A stretch of DNA of 64,000 bases from Thermodesulfobacteriaceae bacterium. Its GTDB lineage: Bacteria > Desulfobacterota > Thermodesulfobacteria > Thermodesulfobacteriales > Thermodesulfobacteriaceae. This document shows positions 19,679-28,408 of this stretch, one piece after another (position 1 is the stretch's first letter; each line of letters opens with the position of its first letter). The translations under genes and the position numbers were made by a program. The notes below the pieces were generated by a model that searched no databases, was not told the DNA's origin, and was given only the letters and a program-made list of their open reading frames with translations. The stretch spans positions 23,275 through 87,274 of the forward strand of contig JANXAD010000002.1 of NCBI GenBank assembly GCA_025062245.1. Reading direction: 5' to 3'.

Positions 19679-21141
19679 AAAAAATACCCCTTTCCAAAAA
19701 GCTCTAAGGCTCTTTTCATTCCTTGAGCTTTGCTTACAGTTTCTTGATACTCCCTTTCTGGGACAGAATCAGCTACAATTCCTGCTCCGGCTTGTAAATA
19801 AAGAGTTTTTCCTTTTTGAAAAAGGGTTCTAATGGTAATACAAAAATCCATATTTTGAGAAAAACCAAAATATCCTACAGCTCCCGCATAGGGACCTCGG
19901 TTAGTTTTTTCAAGTTCGGCAATAATTTCCATAGCTCTTATTTTGGGAGCTCCAGAGACAGTTCCTGCAGGAAAGGTAGCAGCAAAAACTTCAAACATAT
20001 CTTTTCCTGCCCTTAAACTTCCTCTTACTCCAGAAACTAAATGCATTACATGGGAATATTTTTCAATAACCATCAATTCATAAACTTCTACACTTCCATA
20101 TTTACAAATTCTTCCCAAATCATTTCTTCCTAAGTCAACTAACATTATATGCTCTGCTAATTCTTTTTCATCTTTTTTAAGTTCTTCTTCTAAAGCTTTA
20201 TCCTCTTCTTCTGTTTTTCCACGAGGACGAGTGCCTGCAATAGGGCGAGTTTCTACTAAATTATTTTCTAATCTTACTAAGATTTCAGGGGAAGAACCAA
20301 TTAAAATTTCATCTTCCAATTTTAAAAAAAACATATAAGGAGAAGGATTAACCTTCCTTAAAGCTCTATAAAGAAGAAAGGAAACCTGAGGATTTTCTAA
20401 AATTTCGTCTTCCAATCGAAATCTTTGAGAGAGAACTACTTGAATTACGTCTCCTTGAGAAATATACTCTTTAGCTCTTTTAACCATCTCTAAAAAGGTT
20501 TCTTTCTCTATTTCAGGTTCAAAAAAAAGTTCCTTTTTTATAGGTTCTATGGTAAAGTTTGTTTTTTTAAGATGATTTAAGAGATTTAAAAGTTTTTCCT
20601 TTTTATTTAAATAAAGCTCTTTAGAAAAACCTTCCTCTTTACGGGCTAAACATACTAACTTGATAGTATGAAGAAGGCGGTCATAAATTATTAAAACTTC
20701 TGGAAAAAGAAAATGAAAGAAATGGAATTCTAAGAAGTTTTCAGAAATAGGAATACGAGGTTCAAAAAAATGAACCATTTCATAGCCTACAAATCCAACC
20801 GCTCCTCCCCAAAACCTTGGTAATTCCTTTATAAAAGGAATAGTATATTGATAGATAAACTCTTTTAAATATTTCCAGTTAGATAGAGCTTTATCTTTAG
20901 AACTTTTAAGGATAAAAAAGGGATCTAAACCTAAAAAACTGTAGCGAGCCCATTTTTCAGTTCCTTCTAAGCTTTCTAAAAGAAAAATATAGTCTTGATT
21001 TTTAAATATCTTATAAAAAAGTGAAATAGGGGTTTCTAAATCCGCAGGTATTTCAACATATACAGGGATCAGCGTATAACTTTCTGCCAAGTTTAAAAAT
21101 TCTTTTAAAGAAGGTTTTACTTCTACAAAGTAGGAACTCAT
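19675..21141 (-). CDS. trpE: Anthranilate synthase component I
   Basis: A 488-residue chorismate-binding enzyme that forms anthranilate for tryptophan. It has the N-terminal domain with YIFLLESLEG and YSFLG, where the feedback-inhibition LLES motif lies. The C-terminal catalytic region shows VVLSQRF, GSSPEILVR, IAGTRPRG, LVDLGRNDLGR and TFPAGTVSGAPK. The LLES and GTRPRG elements favour TrpE over PabB. It starts inside the end of hisS (ATGA overlap) and ends inside trpG, so the three are translationally coupled. Confidence 0.95.
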   Translation of the reverse strand: MSSYFVEVKPSLKEFLNLAESYTLIPVYVEIPADLETPISLFYKIFKNQDYIFLLESLEGTEKWARYSFLGLDPFFILKSSKDKALSNWKYLKEFIYQYTIPFIKELPRFWGGAVGFVGYEMVHFFEPRIPISENFLEFHFFHFLFPEVLIIYDRLLHTIKLVCLARKEEGFSKELYLNKKEKLLNLLNHLKKTNFTIEPIKKELFFEPEIEKETFLEMVKRAKEYISQGDVIQVVLSQRFRLEDEILENPQVSFLLYRALRKVNPSPYMFFLKLEDEILIGSSPEILVRLENNLVETRPIAGTRPRGKTEEEDKALEEELKKDEKELAEHIMLVDLGRNDLGRICKYGSVEVYELMVIEKYSHVMHLVSGVRGSLRAGKDMFEVFAATFPAGTVSGAPKIRAMEIIAELEKTNRGPYAGAVGYFGFSQNMDFCITIRTLFQKGKTLYLQAGAGIVADSVPEREYQETVSKAQGMKRALELFGKGYFL

Positions 21142-22439
21142 GGGTAAATAAATTCTTCCTTTAATTTAGGAATTAATTTTTCCAAGGAAATTTTTTCTTG
21201 CGTTCCTTGAAGCATGTCCTTAAGCAAGACTTTTCCTTCTTTAATTTCTTCTTCTCCCAGAATGAGAACCTTCTTACTTGAAAGTTTATCAGCCTCTCTT
21301 AATAGGGCTTTTAAACTTTTTTCTTCATAAAGTACCTCTACCTTTAAATCCGCTTCTCTTAAAGCCTCAGCCAGTTTTAATCCTTCATTAAATTGTTCTC
21401 TTCCTAAAAGAGCTATAAAAACTTGAGGAGAAAGCCTTTCTAAAAAGGTTTGGGGGTTCAAATACTGAGATATACATAGTTCCCATCTCTCAATTCCTAT
21501 GGCAAATCCAATAGCTGGTAAAAAAGGCCCTCCTAATTCCTCTAATAATTTATCGTATCTGCCCCCTGCGCAAACCGTATCTTGAGCCCCCAGCCCTTTT
21601 CCTTTAATTTCAAAAATAGTGCGAGTGTAATAATCAAGACCTCTAACTAAATAGGGGTTTAAAACATACTTAAGATCTAAAAATTCTAAAAGTTCCTTTA
21701 ATTCCTTAAAATGAAGTTCACAATCTTCACACCAAAACTTATGAATAGGCTCAAGTTTTTGAATTTCCGTTTGGCAGTTTGGATTTTTACAGTCTAAAAT
21801 TCTAAAAGGATTGCGTTCTAATCTTTGCTGACAGGTATTACAAAGAAGATTTTGACTATCCTTCAAAGAGGATAAAAGATAGTTCTTATAATTAGGACGA
21901 CACTTTTCACAACCCAAGGAATTTATCTCTAAGGTAAAAAGATTTTTAATTTCTTCATCTTCAGAAAGATCTTTCAGTGGAGAGTACAAAATTTTTAAAC
22001 CCATTTTAATTAATTCTACCTCATACCAAGGGGTTAGATTTCCAAAAAGTTCTACATCTATTTGATAGAACTCTCTAAGTCTTCCCTTTTGTGGTCTTTC
22101 ATGTCTAAACATAGGGCCAATAGTAAAAAACTTCAAAGGTTTAGGTCTCATAAAAAGACCGTTTTCAATAACCATTCTACAAATTCCTGCTGTAGCTTCA
22201 GGGCGTAAGGTTAGAAATTCTTGATTACGATCCTGAAAGGTGTAAGTTTCTTTTTGAACAATATCGGTAACCTCTCCAATAGATCTTATAAATAACTCAG
22301 TTTTTTCTAAAATAGGAATTTTTACTTCTTGATAGTTATATTTTTTTAAAATCGCTTTAGCTAAGTCTATGAGATGCTCATACCTTATAAATTCTTCAGG
22401 TACCCAGTCTTTGAATCCTCTTACAGATTGAAATTTCAT
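21138..22439 (-). CDS. hisS: Histidyl-tRNA synthetase
   Basis: A 433-residue class II synthetase. Motif 1 region ATAGICRMVIE with preceding LTLRPE, motif 2 around GPMFRHERPQKGRLREFYQ, the HisA block LVRGLDYYTRTIFE and motif 3 AIGFAIGIERWEL are all present. A Cys-rich stretch (CEKCRP, CNTCQQ, CEDCELHF) near 185-245 forms a likely zinc site; a similar insertion is known in part of the HisS family. It is probably the first gene of the long minus-strand operon; 39 bases separate it from the TusA-like gene upstream. Confidence 0.96.
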   Translation of the reverse strand: MKFQSVRGFKDWVPEEFIRYEHLIDLAKAILKKYNYQEVKIPILEKTELFIRSIGEVTDIVQKETYTFQDRNQEFLTLRPEATAGICRMVIENGLFMRPKPLKFFTIGPMFRHERPQKGRLREFYQIDVELFGNLTPWYEVELIKMGLKILYSPLKDLSEDEEIKNLFTLEINSLGCEKCRPNYKNYLLSSLKDSQNLLCNTCQQRLERNPFRILDCKNPNCQTEIQKLEPIHKFWCEDCELHFKELKELLEFLDLKYVLNPYLVRGLDYYTRTIFEIKGKGLGAQDTVCAGGRYDKLLEELGGPFLPAIGFAIGIERWELCISQYLNPQTFLERLSPQVFIALLGREQFNEGLKLAEALREADLKVEVLYEEKSLKALLREADKLSSKKVLILGEEEIKEGKVLLKDMLQGTQEKISLEKLIPKLKEEFIYP

Positions 22440-22478
22440 GAAGCATATTTTATCACGAAAGAAAAAAAATTTAAGCTT

Positions 22479-22736
22479 TTAAAAGTTTTTTATGGTAATA
22501 CTCCATTCTCCATCATTTATTAAGACTACTTTTTCTACTCTAAATCCTTTTTTTCTTACTACTTCAGGGACATCTTGAGTGGCTGCTGGGCAGTCCACTA
22601 ATAAATCCATATAACTTTGAGGAGGAAGTTTCTCGAGGAGGTTTTCTATAGCATACTTTGGATAGGGGCACATCCATCCCCTCATATCTATTTGATAATA
22701 ATTCTCCTTAATTTTGCCTATTTTAATTTCCTTCAT
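22479..22736 (-). CDS. TusA/SirA-like sulfur-carrier protein
   Basis: An 85-residue protein with the TusA-family signature: a beta strand, then RGWMCPYPKYAIENLL, where the Cys of CPxP carries persulfide, and a second block DCPAATQDVPEVVRKKGF. It overlaps the end of the YeeE-type transporter gene by 4 bases. YeeE/YedE-TusA pairs import or route sulfur, and TusA/SirA-like proteins of this kind recur near selenium-use genes. Here the next gene on the other side of the promoter region appears to encode a selenoprotein. It is probably a relay partner that accepts sulfur (or selenium) from the transporter side. Confidence 0.9.
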   Translation of the reverse strand: MKEIKIGKIKENYYQIDMRGWMCPYPKYAIENLLEKLPPQSYMDLLVDCPAATQDVPEVVRKKGFRVEKVVLINDGEWSITIKNF

Positions 22737-23890
22737 TTTTTACCCTCCATCCAAAGGATAAATAGATAAAAAAGAAAGAGAAAACTGTAGATTAATAAGA
22801 AACTTCCTAACCAACCAATGGTATCAGGTAAAAATATAGAGGGTCCATAAATCCAACCCTGTCCAACTTTATAGCCATAAATCCCTGTCCAAGCTCCAGA
22901 GGTTAAACATCCCACGATAAGGGCCATCCAAGAACGGGTATAACCTTCACCACTTCTTACCAAAATACCTACCCCACAACCTCCAGCCAAAACCATTCCA
23001 ATTCCAAAGATAATTCCTCCTATTAGATTGTGCCATCCTGCAGGAAAAACCATGTGGTAAGGTTGATATCCTTTACTTTTAAGGAAAGCAAAACCAATGG
23101 CACTTATGGCTATACTTATTATAATATATTTCATTAACTTTCCATTATAGGAGGCGGTAATTTCTCTGAAAGCAGCTACAAAACAAATTCTTGAACGTTG
23201 AAAGATAACTCCAAAAATAACTCCAAAAAGAAAAAGTCCCGTATGTAAGGCTAAATTGTAATAATAATAGGTTAGAGCTATAAGGAAAATAAGAGCTAAT
23301 AAAATTATTCCCCAAATAGGCTGGGTTGAATTCTTAGGTTTTAAAGGTTCCACCTCGGAAGCTGAATGGAAGTCAACTTTTTCTAAAGCTTTATTTAATT
23401 CTATTCTTAGAAATTTAGTTCCTATATAGGCACCGAACAAAAGTCCTATACCTGACAAAGGACCACTCAAAGAAAAAGCCATGGTAGCTACCCAAAATCC
23501 ACCTACATTACAAGGAGGCATTAAAACAGTTCCCAGGCCCATTAAAAAACCTCCCAGGATTGCCCAAAAGTAACCTTCTAAATTCTCCTTTCTAAACTTA
23601 AATTCTCGGTTTAAAAGAGCTACCCCCAGAGCACCTAAAATAATTCCAAAGTCTAAAAGACTATGGGGATCTAAATAGGGTAACTTTACGGGAATAGCTG
23701 GGAAAGGAGCTTCTATGTTCCAGCCAAGTAGATTATAAAGCCAAGTTCCCCACATAGCCATCTGAGGAAAAACACCTAAAGCTCTGGCATAAATAAACAT
23801 ATAAAGATTAGTAAGGCTTAAAAATAAAATCCCTATCCATACTGGCCAAGGTTCTAAGAGAATTTTAGATACCCATCCCCAAAATCTCAT
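22733..23890 (-). CDS. YeeE/YedE-family membrane transporter (thiosulfate/sulfur or selenium related)
   Basis: A 385-residue integral membrane protein with about nine to ten hydrophobic segments in two related halves. Each half carries a conserved Cys motif: MPPCNVGGFW near 130 and AGGCGVGIL near 310, like the Cys-lined path of thiosulfate transporter TsuA/YeeE. I chose the ATG at 23890, preceded by AGGAGGAGG; an upstream ATG would add 15 residues but has no ribosome site. It forms an operon with the TusA-like gene. YedE homologues are also known from selenium-metabolism neighbourhoods, which fits the divergent gene at 24107. Confidence 0.9.
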   Translation of the reverse strand: MRFWGWVSKILLEPWPVWIGILFLSLTNLYMFIYARALGVFPQMAMWGTWLYNLLGWNIEAPFPAIPVKLPYLDPHSLLDFGIILGALGVALLNREFKFRKENLEGYFWAILGGFLMGLGTVLMPPCNVGGFWVATMAFSLSGPLSGIGLLFGAYIGTKFLRIELNKALEKVDFHSASEVEPLKPKNSTQPIWGIILLALIFLIALTYYYYNLALHTGLFLFGVIFGVIFQRSRICFVAAFREITASYNGKLMKYIIISIAISAIGFAFLKSKGYQPYHMVFPAGWHNLIGGIIFGIGMVLAGGCGVGILVRSGEGYTRSWMALIVGCLTSGAWTGIYGYKVGQGWIYGPSIFLPDTIGWLGSFLLIYSFLFLFYLFILWMEGKK

Positions 23891-24106
23891 TTTTAGAATC
23901 CTCCTCCTGCAATTTTTAGTTTTTAACTTCTGCAATTTTTTAGTTTTTAACTTTTAAATTCCTTTTTTACAAATAAAAAATTTAAATAAATAGGAAATTT
24001 TTTATAAAGGAATTAAAAAAATTAAAAACCTGAGCTTTTTGTTGATCTAGTTTTAGTTTTTGGATAAAATAAAGAGGAAGTTTAAAAATTCTTCGGGGGT
24101 TAATTT

Positions 24107-24415
24107 ATGGCCCAAATAGGGGTAGTTTTAACCAGTTCTGATGAAGAAAGTTTTTATAATGCTTTGAGATTCTCTGTAGTAGCTTTAGAAGAAGGGCATA
24201 AAGTAGAGATTTTTGCTATGGGAAAGGGTGTAGAAGCCTTAAATAGTGAAAATATAAAGATTTTAACCCTTATGCGGGAAGTTTTAGAAAGGGGAGGAAA
24301 AATCGTAGCTTGAGGGGCTTGTGCAAGAGCCAGGGGGCTCTCCTTATCTACTGAAGCCAGCATGTTTGATTTTTATGAACTGATTATAAAAAGTGAAAAA
24401 TTGGTTTTTTTCTAA
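24107..24415 (+). CDS. DsrE-family protein, predicted selenoprotein with Sec69 encoded by TGA
   Basis: Reading from ATG 24107, the frame meets TGA at 24311-24313 and then stays open for 33 more codons to TAA at 24413. The joined product has 102 residues, the usual DsrE length. Before the TGA it reads GVVLTSSDEES, LEEGHKVEIF and LERGGKIVA; after it GACARARGLS and then a helix ending IIKSEKLVFF. In cysteine relatives the matching motif is CGxC, so TGA stands exactly at the first active Cys (UGAC). A hairpin with a G in its loop follows at a SECIS-like distance. DsrE proteins relay persulfide sulfur, often with TusA, whose gene lies divergently. The alternative is a nonsense-mutated pseudogene; the selenocysteine machinery is not in the window. 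Confidence 0.75.
24311..24341 (+). promoter_or_regulatory. Putative bacterial SECIS element
   Basis: The TGA at 24311-24313 is followed by 12 bases and then the hairpin AGAGCC-AGGG-GGCTCT (24326-24341): six perfect pairs and a four-base loop with G in second position. Distance, size and loop G match the general form of bacterial SECIS hairpins read by SelB. The stretch is strikingly G-rich for this AT-rich DNA. Confidence 0.6.
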
Positions 24416-24467
24416 TTAGAAAAAATTTATTTTCTCTTAACCCTGTCTCAAAGATTAAAAGTGTAAA

Positions 24468-24869
24468 ATGTATAAGCTTCGTCTCCTTAGGCTTAAGGTT
24501 ATAGAGTTTTACGATAAATATGGCACTGAAGCTACTAAAGCTGCCTTGAGAGTTTCAAAAACCCCTATATATAAGGAAAGACCTTTAGAGATAGTGGTAA
24601 GCTTGAATCACTTATATCTGAGTTAAGAGCACCAAAAAGGAAAAAACAAAGATGTGAAGAGCTAAAGTAGTGGAATTTATTTTGCGGTTTAGGAAAGAGA
24701 GCCCTCGGTTAGAGTAGGTAAAGTTAAAAAAGTATTTCGAGGGAATAGTTATATTAAGAATTAAAGAGGAACCTTGGAGTAGGGTTTTATAGAGTATAGA
24801 GGGGAAAAGTTGTTTTAAGATTTAGAGAACTTTAACAGGGCACAATCCCAATCCTATGGTCTCATACAT
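24468..24869 (+). mobile_element. Decayed DDE transposon remnant (copy B)
   Basis: A transposase N-terminus can still be read from 24468 (MYKLRLLRLKVIEFYDKYG, then ATKAALRVSKTPIY), typical of HTH domains in IS3/IS481-like transposases. Stops and shifts follow; a later piece EFILRFRKESPRLE matches copy E near 63.75 kb. The right end TGGTCTCATACAT at 24857-24869 matches the ends of copies A and C. The left end is missing. It separates the DsrE gene from the LPS island. Confidence 0.75.
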
Positions 24870-24921
24870 GTAAAATGCTAACTTCTCTAAAGTATGATAT
24901 AATGTAAAAAAAGGTTTAAAA

Positions 24922-26409
24922 ATGAAAATAGTTAAATTTTCTTTGGAAAAATTTTCTGATAATTTACTGATTTTAATTCTTTTATTTTTTTGTATTTTTT
25001 TTCGTATCATTATGCTAAATCATACTTTTAGTATTAATCAAGACGGAATTATTTATATCTATATGGCTCAAAAATTATGGGAAATAAATTTAAAAGAAAT
25101 TTTTTCCTGTGAAATTTTTACCTTGGGTTTTCTTTATTCTTTAAGTATTGCAATTTTATATACATTATTACATAATTGGGAACTTAGTGGTAATTTAACT
25201 TCTATTTTTTATTCATCTTTTTCTGCCTATCCTTTATTTAAAATCTTAAGGTTTAATTTATCTAAAGATTATTCTTTTTTATTATGTTTTTTTACTTTAA
25301 ATTTATCCTATATTATTAAACAAAGTGTTGATGTAATAAGAGATCCAGCTTATTGGTTTTTCTTTCTTTTTGGTATTTATTTTTTATTAAAAAGTTTACA
25401 AAATTTTAAACATTTAGGATTTTATTTTTTCTTAAGTGTTTTGTTTTTTTTGTTAGCTTCTATTAATCGAATTGAAGGATTATTATTACTATCTCTTTCT
25501 TCTATTTTTTATTTATATTATTTTCATAATAATAAATTGAAAATATTTTATTTTTTGGTAATTCTTATTCTTTTTTCTTTACAAATTTTATTAATGTTTC
25601 TTTTTTTTCCTTCCTTTTTTGTTTATTTGAAACACAAAATTAATTTAGAAGTTTTATTTAGAAATTATAAATATTTTTACGATGAATTAACTAATTTATA
25701 TTTATCTACTAATAATTTTTTTTGGATATACTTAAGAATTTTATTACCTTTTTTACCTATTTTATTTTTTATTTCTTTTACTATTAAAACTTATAATTTA
25801 TTATTCCCTTTTTTAATTGTTGGAATTAAAAATTTTTTTGAAAAAGAAAATAAAAATTTAATTATAAAATACTTTTTCTTTCTTTTTATAGGTTATTCTT
25901 TATTATTATTGTTTTGGTCGTTTACTTATAATTATTTATCTAAAAGATATTTTATTCCCTTACTTTTTATAGGATTACCTTTTATAGGATTAGGAATTAA
26001 GAATTATATTGAAAATAAAAAGTTATTTCTTTTTAAGTATCTTATTTTTTTAATATTTTCTATTTTATTTCTTTCTATTATTTTAACTATTTTTTCTAAT
26101 AGAAGAAAAGATGAATTAGTTTATAAAAAAATTGCTTATACTATTAATCAAATAGAAAATAATCATTTAAATCCAATTATAATTGCTACAAATAATAAAA
26201 AAATTAACTTTTATATAAACTTAGAAAGAAAACCTCACATATGTCCCACCCAATTGATCAGTCCTGAAAGATTTTTCCAAGAATGTAAGGCTAAATATTT
26301 AATACTTTCTGAAAAGGAACAGAGTTTACTGGCCAGTAACTTAGGTTTTTCAAAAATAAAAAAAATTTTAGAAGTTGAAGGTTGGGGAATTTTTATATGT
26401 CAGAAATAA
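24922..26409 (+). CDS. Polytopic membrane glycosyltransferase-like protein (GT39/ArnT-type)
   Basis: A 495-residue protein, extremely rich in Phe, Leu and Ile, with roughly ten transmembrane segments up to about residue 400 and a small soluble C-terminal part. The early loop NHTFSINQDGIIYIYMAQK carries an acidic residue after the first helix, as in GT39/GT-C enzymes that use polyprenyl-phosphate sugars. A conserved RDPAYW-like segment follows at about 145-152. It probably adds a sugar or similar group to lipid A/core or a surface glycan at the periplasmic face. It is the first gene of the AT-rich island. The specificity cannot be told. Confidence 0.6.
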   Translation: MKIVKFSLEKFSDNLLILILLFFCIFFRIIMLNHTFSINQDGIIYIYMAQKLWEINLKEIFSCEIFTLGFLYSLSIAILYTLLHNWELSGNLTSIFYSSFSAYPLFKILRFNLSKDYSFLLCFFTLNLSYIIKQSVDVIRDPAYWFFFLFGIYFLLKSLQNFKHLGFYFFLSVLFFLLASINRIEGLLLLSLSSIFYLYYFHNNKLKIFYFLVILILFSLQILLMFLFFPSFFVYLKHKINLEVLFRNYKYFYDELTNLYLSTNNFFWIYLRILLPFLPILFFISFTIKTYNLLFPFLIVGIKNFFEKENKNLIIKYFFFLFIGYSLLLLFWSFTYNYLSKRYFIPLLFIGLPFIGLGIKNYIENKKLFLFKYLIFLIFSILFLSIILTIFSNRRKDELVYKKIAYTINQIENNHLNPIIIATNNKKINFYINLERKPHICPTQLISPERFFQECKAKYLILSEKEQSLLASNLGFSKIKKILEVEGWGIFICQK

Positions 26410-27299
26410 AGTTTTCTATAATAATTCCTACCTATAATAGAATAAATCAGGTAGTTGAAGCAATTGACTCAGCTTTAAATCAAATTTGTAATTCTTCTTA
26501 CGAAGTTATAGTGATAGACGATGGTTCCACCGATGGAACAGAAAAATTTTTGAGTGAATATCAAAAAAAGGTTTCAAATTTTAGATTTTTAAAACACGAA
26601 AAAAATAGGGGAGTAGCTGTAGCCAGAAATACCGGAATTAAAATTGCTCAAGGGAAATATCTTTTATTTTTAGATTCCGATGATCTCTTGCTTCCTGATG
26701 CTTTGAAAACCTTTGAAAAAGGAATAGAGCTTTTTCCAGATGGAGAGGTATTTATAGGAAAAATAATTAAAGAGAGTTTAGATAAAAAAAGAAAGATAGG
26801 AATTTTGCCTAAATTATCTAATAATAGTAAAAAGAATTTAAAACTCTTCTTAAAGAAAAAAATTCCCATAGTAGCAGGAAGTTTTATAGTAAAAAAGGAT
26901 ATTATAGAAAAAAATCTCTTTCCTGAAAAATTGAGGTTAAGAGAAGATTTTCCTATTTATGGATATTTAATTTGCCTATGTAAGTGTTATGTTTTAGATA
27001 AACCTGTGGTAATTATAAGAGAACATCTTCATCGTTTAAGGAATGATACTGAACTTTTAATTCAAAGAAACCTTCTTCCTTTACAAATATTATATGAAAA
27101 ACTTCCTTCAGAATTTCAAGCTTTATATTCTTTGGCTTTATCAAGAGAATATCTATCTATTTTTAGATCCTTTTATCTTCTTAAAGAATACAAAAAAGCA
27201 ATTGCATATTATCATAAAGCTATTAAAATCTATCCTTTCAATCTTTTTTGTTTATCTTATCTTAAAAAATATTTAAAAAGTTTAATAAAATCTTTATGA
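26397..27299 (+). CDS. Family 2 glycosyltransferase
   Basis: About 300 residues. The N-terminal GT-A domain shows FSIIIPTYNRINQVVEAIDS, the nucleotide-binding VIDDGSTDGTE, GVAVARNTGI and the DxD-type LFLDSDDLLLP. The C-terminal third looks like TPR-like helices (YKKAIAYYHKAIKIYPFN). I start at the ATG 26397; a TTG at 26382 is in frame but weaker. It overlaps the upstream gene by 13 bases and the next by 4. Donor and acceptor are unknown; LPS core or another cell-surface glycan is likely. Confidence 0.85.
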   Translation: MSEIKFSIIIPTYNRINQVVEAIDSALNQICNSSYEVIVIDDGSTDGTEKFLSEYQKKVSNFRFLKHEKNRGVAVARNTGIKIAQGKYLLFLDSDDLLLPDALKTFEKGIELFPDGEVFIGKIIKESLDKKRKIGILPKLSNNSKKNLKLFLKKKIPIVAGSFIVKKDIIEKNLFPEKLRLREDFPIYGYLICLCKCYVLDKPVVIIREHLHRLRNDTELLIQRNLLPLQILYEKLPSEFQALYSLALSREYLSIFRSFYLLKEYKKAIAYYHKAIKIYPFNLFCLSYLKKYLKSLIKSL

Positions 27300-28408
27300 A
27301 ATTAGCTCTTATAGCTCAGAGTTTTGAAGAATTTAAAGGAGGAGCTGAGAGATTTTCCTCGGAGCTTGCCCGTTATTTAATTAAAAAAGGAGTTGAAATT
27401 AAACTTTTGGCTAGGAAAATTGAACCCTTAGATCTAAAACCTTATGGTATAGAAATTAAAATTCCTAAAAAACCTCCCAGCTTTAGAATTTTAACTTTAA
27501 GTTATCTTGGGGTTTATTTAGCCAAGAAATGGAAAGCCGATAGAATTTTTGCCATGATGCCTTTACCAGAAGCAGATTTTTACTGGCTTGCTGGAGGTGT
27601 TTATAAGTATTGGTTAAAAATAAATTTTCCTCAAACTATAAAAAGAATAACAGGATGTCTTTTAAGACCACATTTTTTAATAAATGTTTTTCTTCAAAAT
27701 AAATGCTTTACTTCTCCCCATCTTAAAAAAATTATTACTATTTCTGAGCTTGAAAAAGAAATAGCTATGAAGATTTTTAACCTTCCTGCTGACAAGTTTA
27801 TAGTTATACCTAATGGTGTAGATTTTACTCGTTTTAATCCTTTAGTTAAAACCCAAAATGAAATTTTTCGAAAAAAGTTTGGAATACCCGAAAAGGCTAA
27901 AATTGTTTTTTTTAGTGGAAACAATTTTAAAAGAAAGGGACTTGAAACTCTTATGAAAGCTTTAGCCAGAATTAAAGATTCTGAAGAGTTATATCTATTA
28001 ATTGCAGGAAAGGATAAGACTGAATACTTTCTTGAACTTTCTAAAAAATTGAAAATAAATAATAAAGTAAAATTCTTAGGATATGTAAGGGAGATAGAAA
28101 AACTTTATGGCCTAGCAGATGTTTTTGTTTTTCCTTCAAAATATGATTCCTTTGCCAGCGTGGTTATAGAAGCCATGGCTTGTGGAGTTCCGGTTATTAC
28201 TACTAAAACTACCGGAGCAAGTATGTTAATAGAACATGGGAAAGAGGGTTTTATCTTAGAAAAATGGGATGACGAAGAAAATTTAGCTAAGTATATTTTA
28301 GAAGTTTTAAAGTACTCTAAGGAAATAGGGTTTAAAGCCTATCAAAAAGTTTTAAATTATTCCATAGAAAGCTGTTTTGAAAGATATTATCAAGTTTTAA
28401 CAAGTTGA
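27296..28408 (+). CDS. Family 4 glycosyltransferase (GT-B fold), probable LPS core enzyme
   Basis: A 370-residue protein. The N-terminal loop FEEFKGGAERFSSELARYL, the hinge FIVIPNGVDFTRFNP and the C-terminal donor site DVFVFPSKYDSFASVVIEAMACGVPVI (landmark EX7E form) are standard for GT4. Such enzymes build LPS core in the WaaG/RfaG style, which suits the kinase-like genes that follow. It is coupled to the upstream GT2 by 4 bases and the downstream kinase by a TGATG-type junction. Confidence 0.9.
   Translation: MKLALIAQSFEEFKGGAERFSSELARYLIKKGVEIKLLARKIEPLDLKPYGIEIKIPKKPPSFRILTLSYLGVYLAKKWKADRIFAMMPLPEADFYWLAGGVYKYWLKINFPQTIKRITGCLLRPHFLINVFLQNKCFTSPHLKKIITISELEKEIAMKIFNLPADKFIVIPNGVDFTRFNPLVKTQNEIFRKKFGIPEKAKIVFFSGNNFKRKGLETLMKALARIKDSEELYLLIAGKDKTEYFLELSKKLKINNKVKFLGYVREIEKLYGLADVFVFPSKYDSFASVVIEAMACGVPVITTKTTGASMLIEHGKEGFILEKWDDEENLAKYILEVLKYSKEIGFKAYQKVLNYSIESCFERYYQVLTS

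Noticed and set aside
24311..24313. The TGA in the DsrE gene as a plain nonsense mutation
   Set aside because: The second part keeps family length, hydrophobic pattern and the Cys two residues later, and a hairpin fits a SECIS. Decay beside an insertion remnant is still a possible alternative, so confidence is kept moderate.
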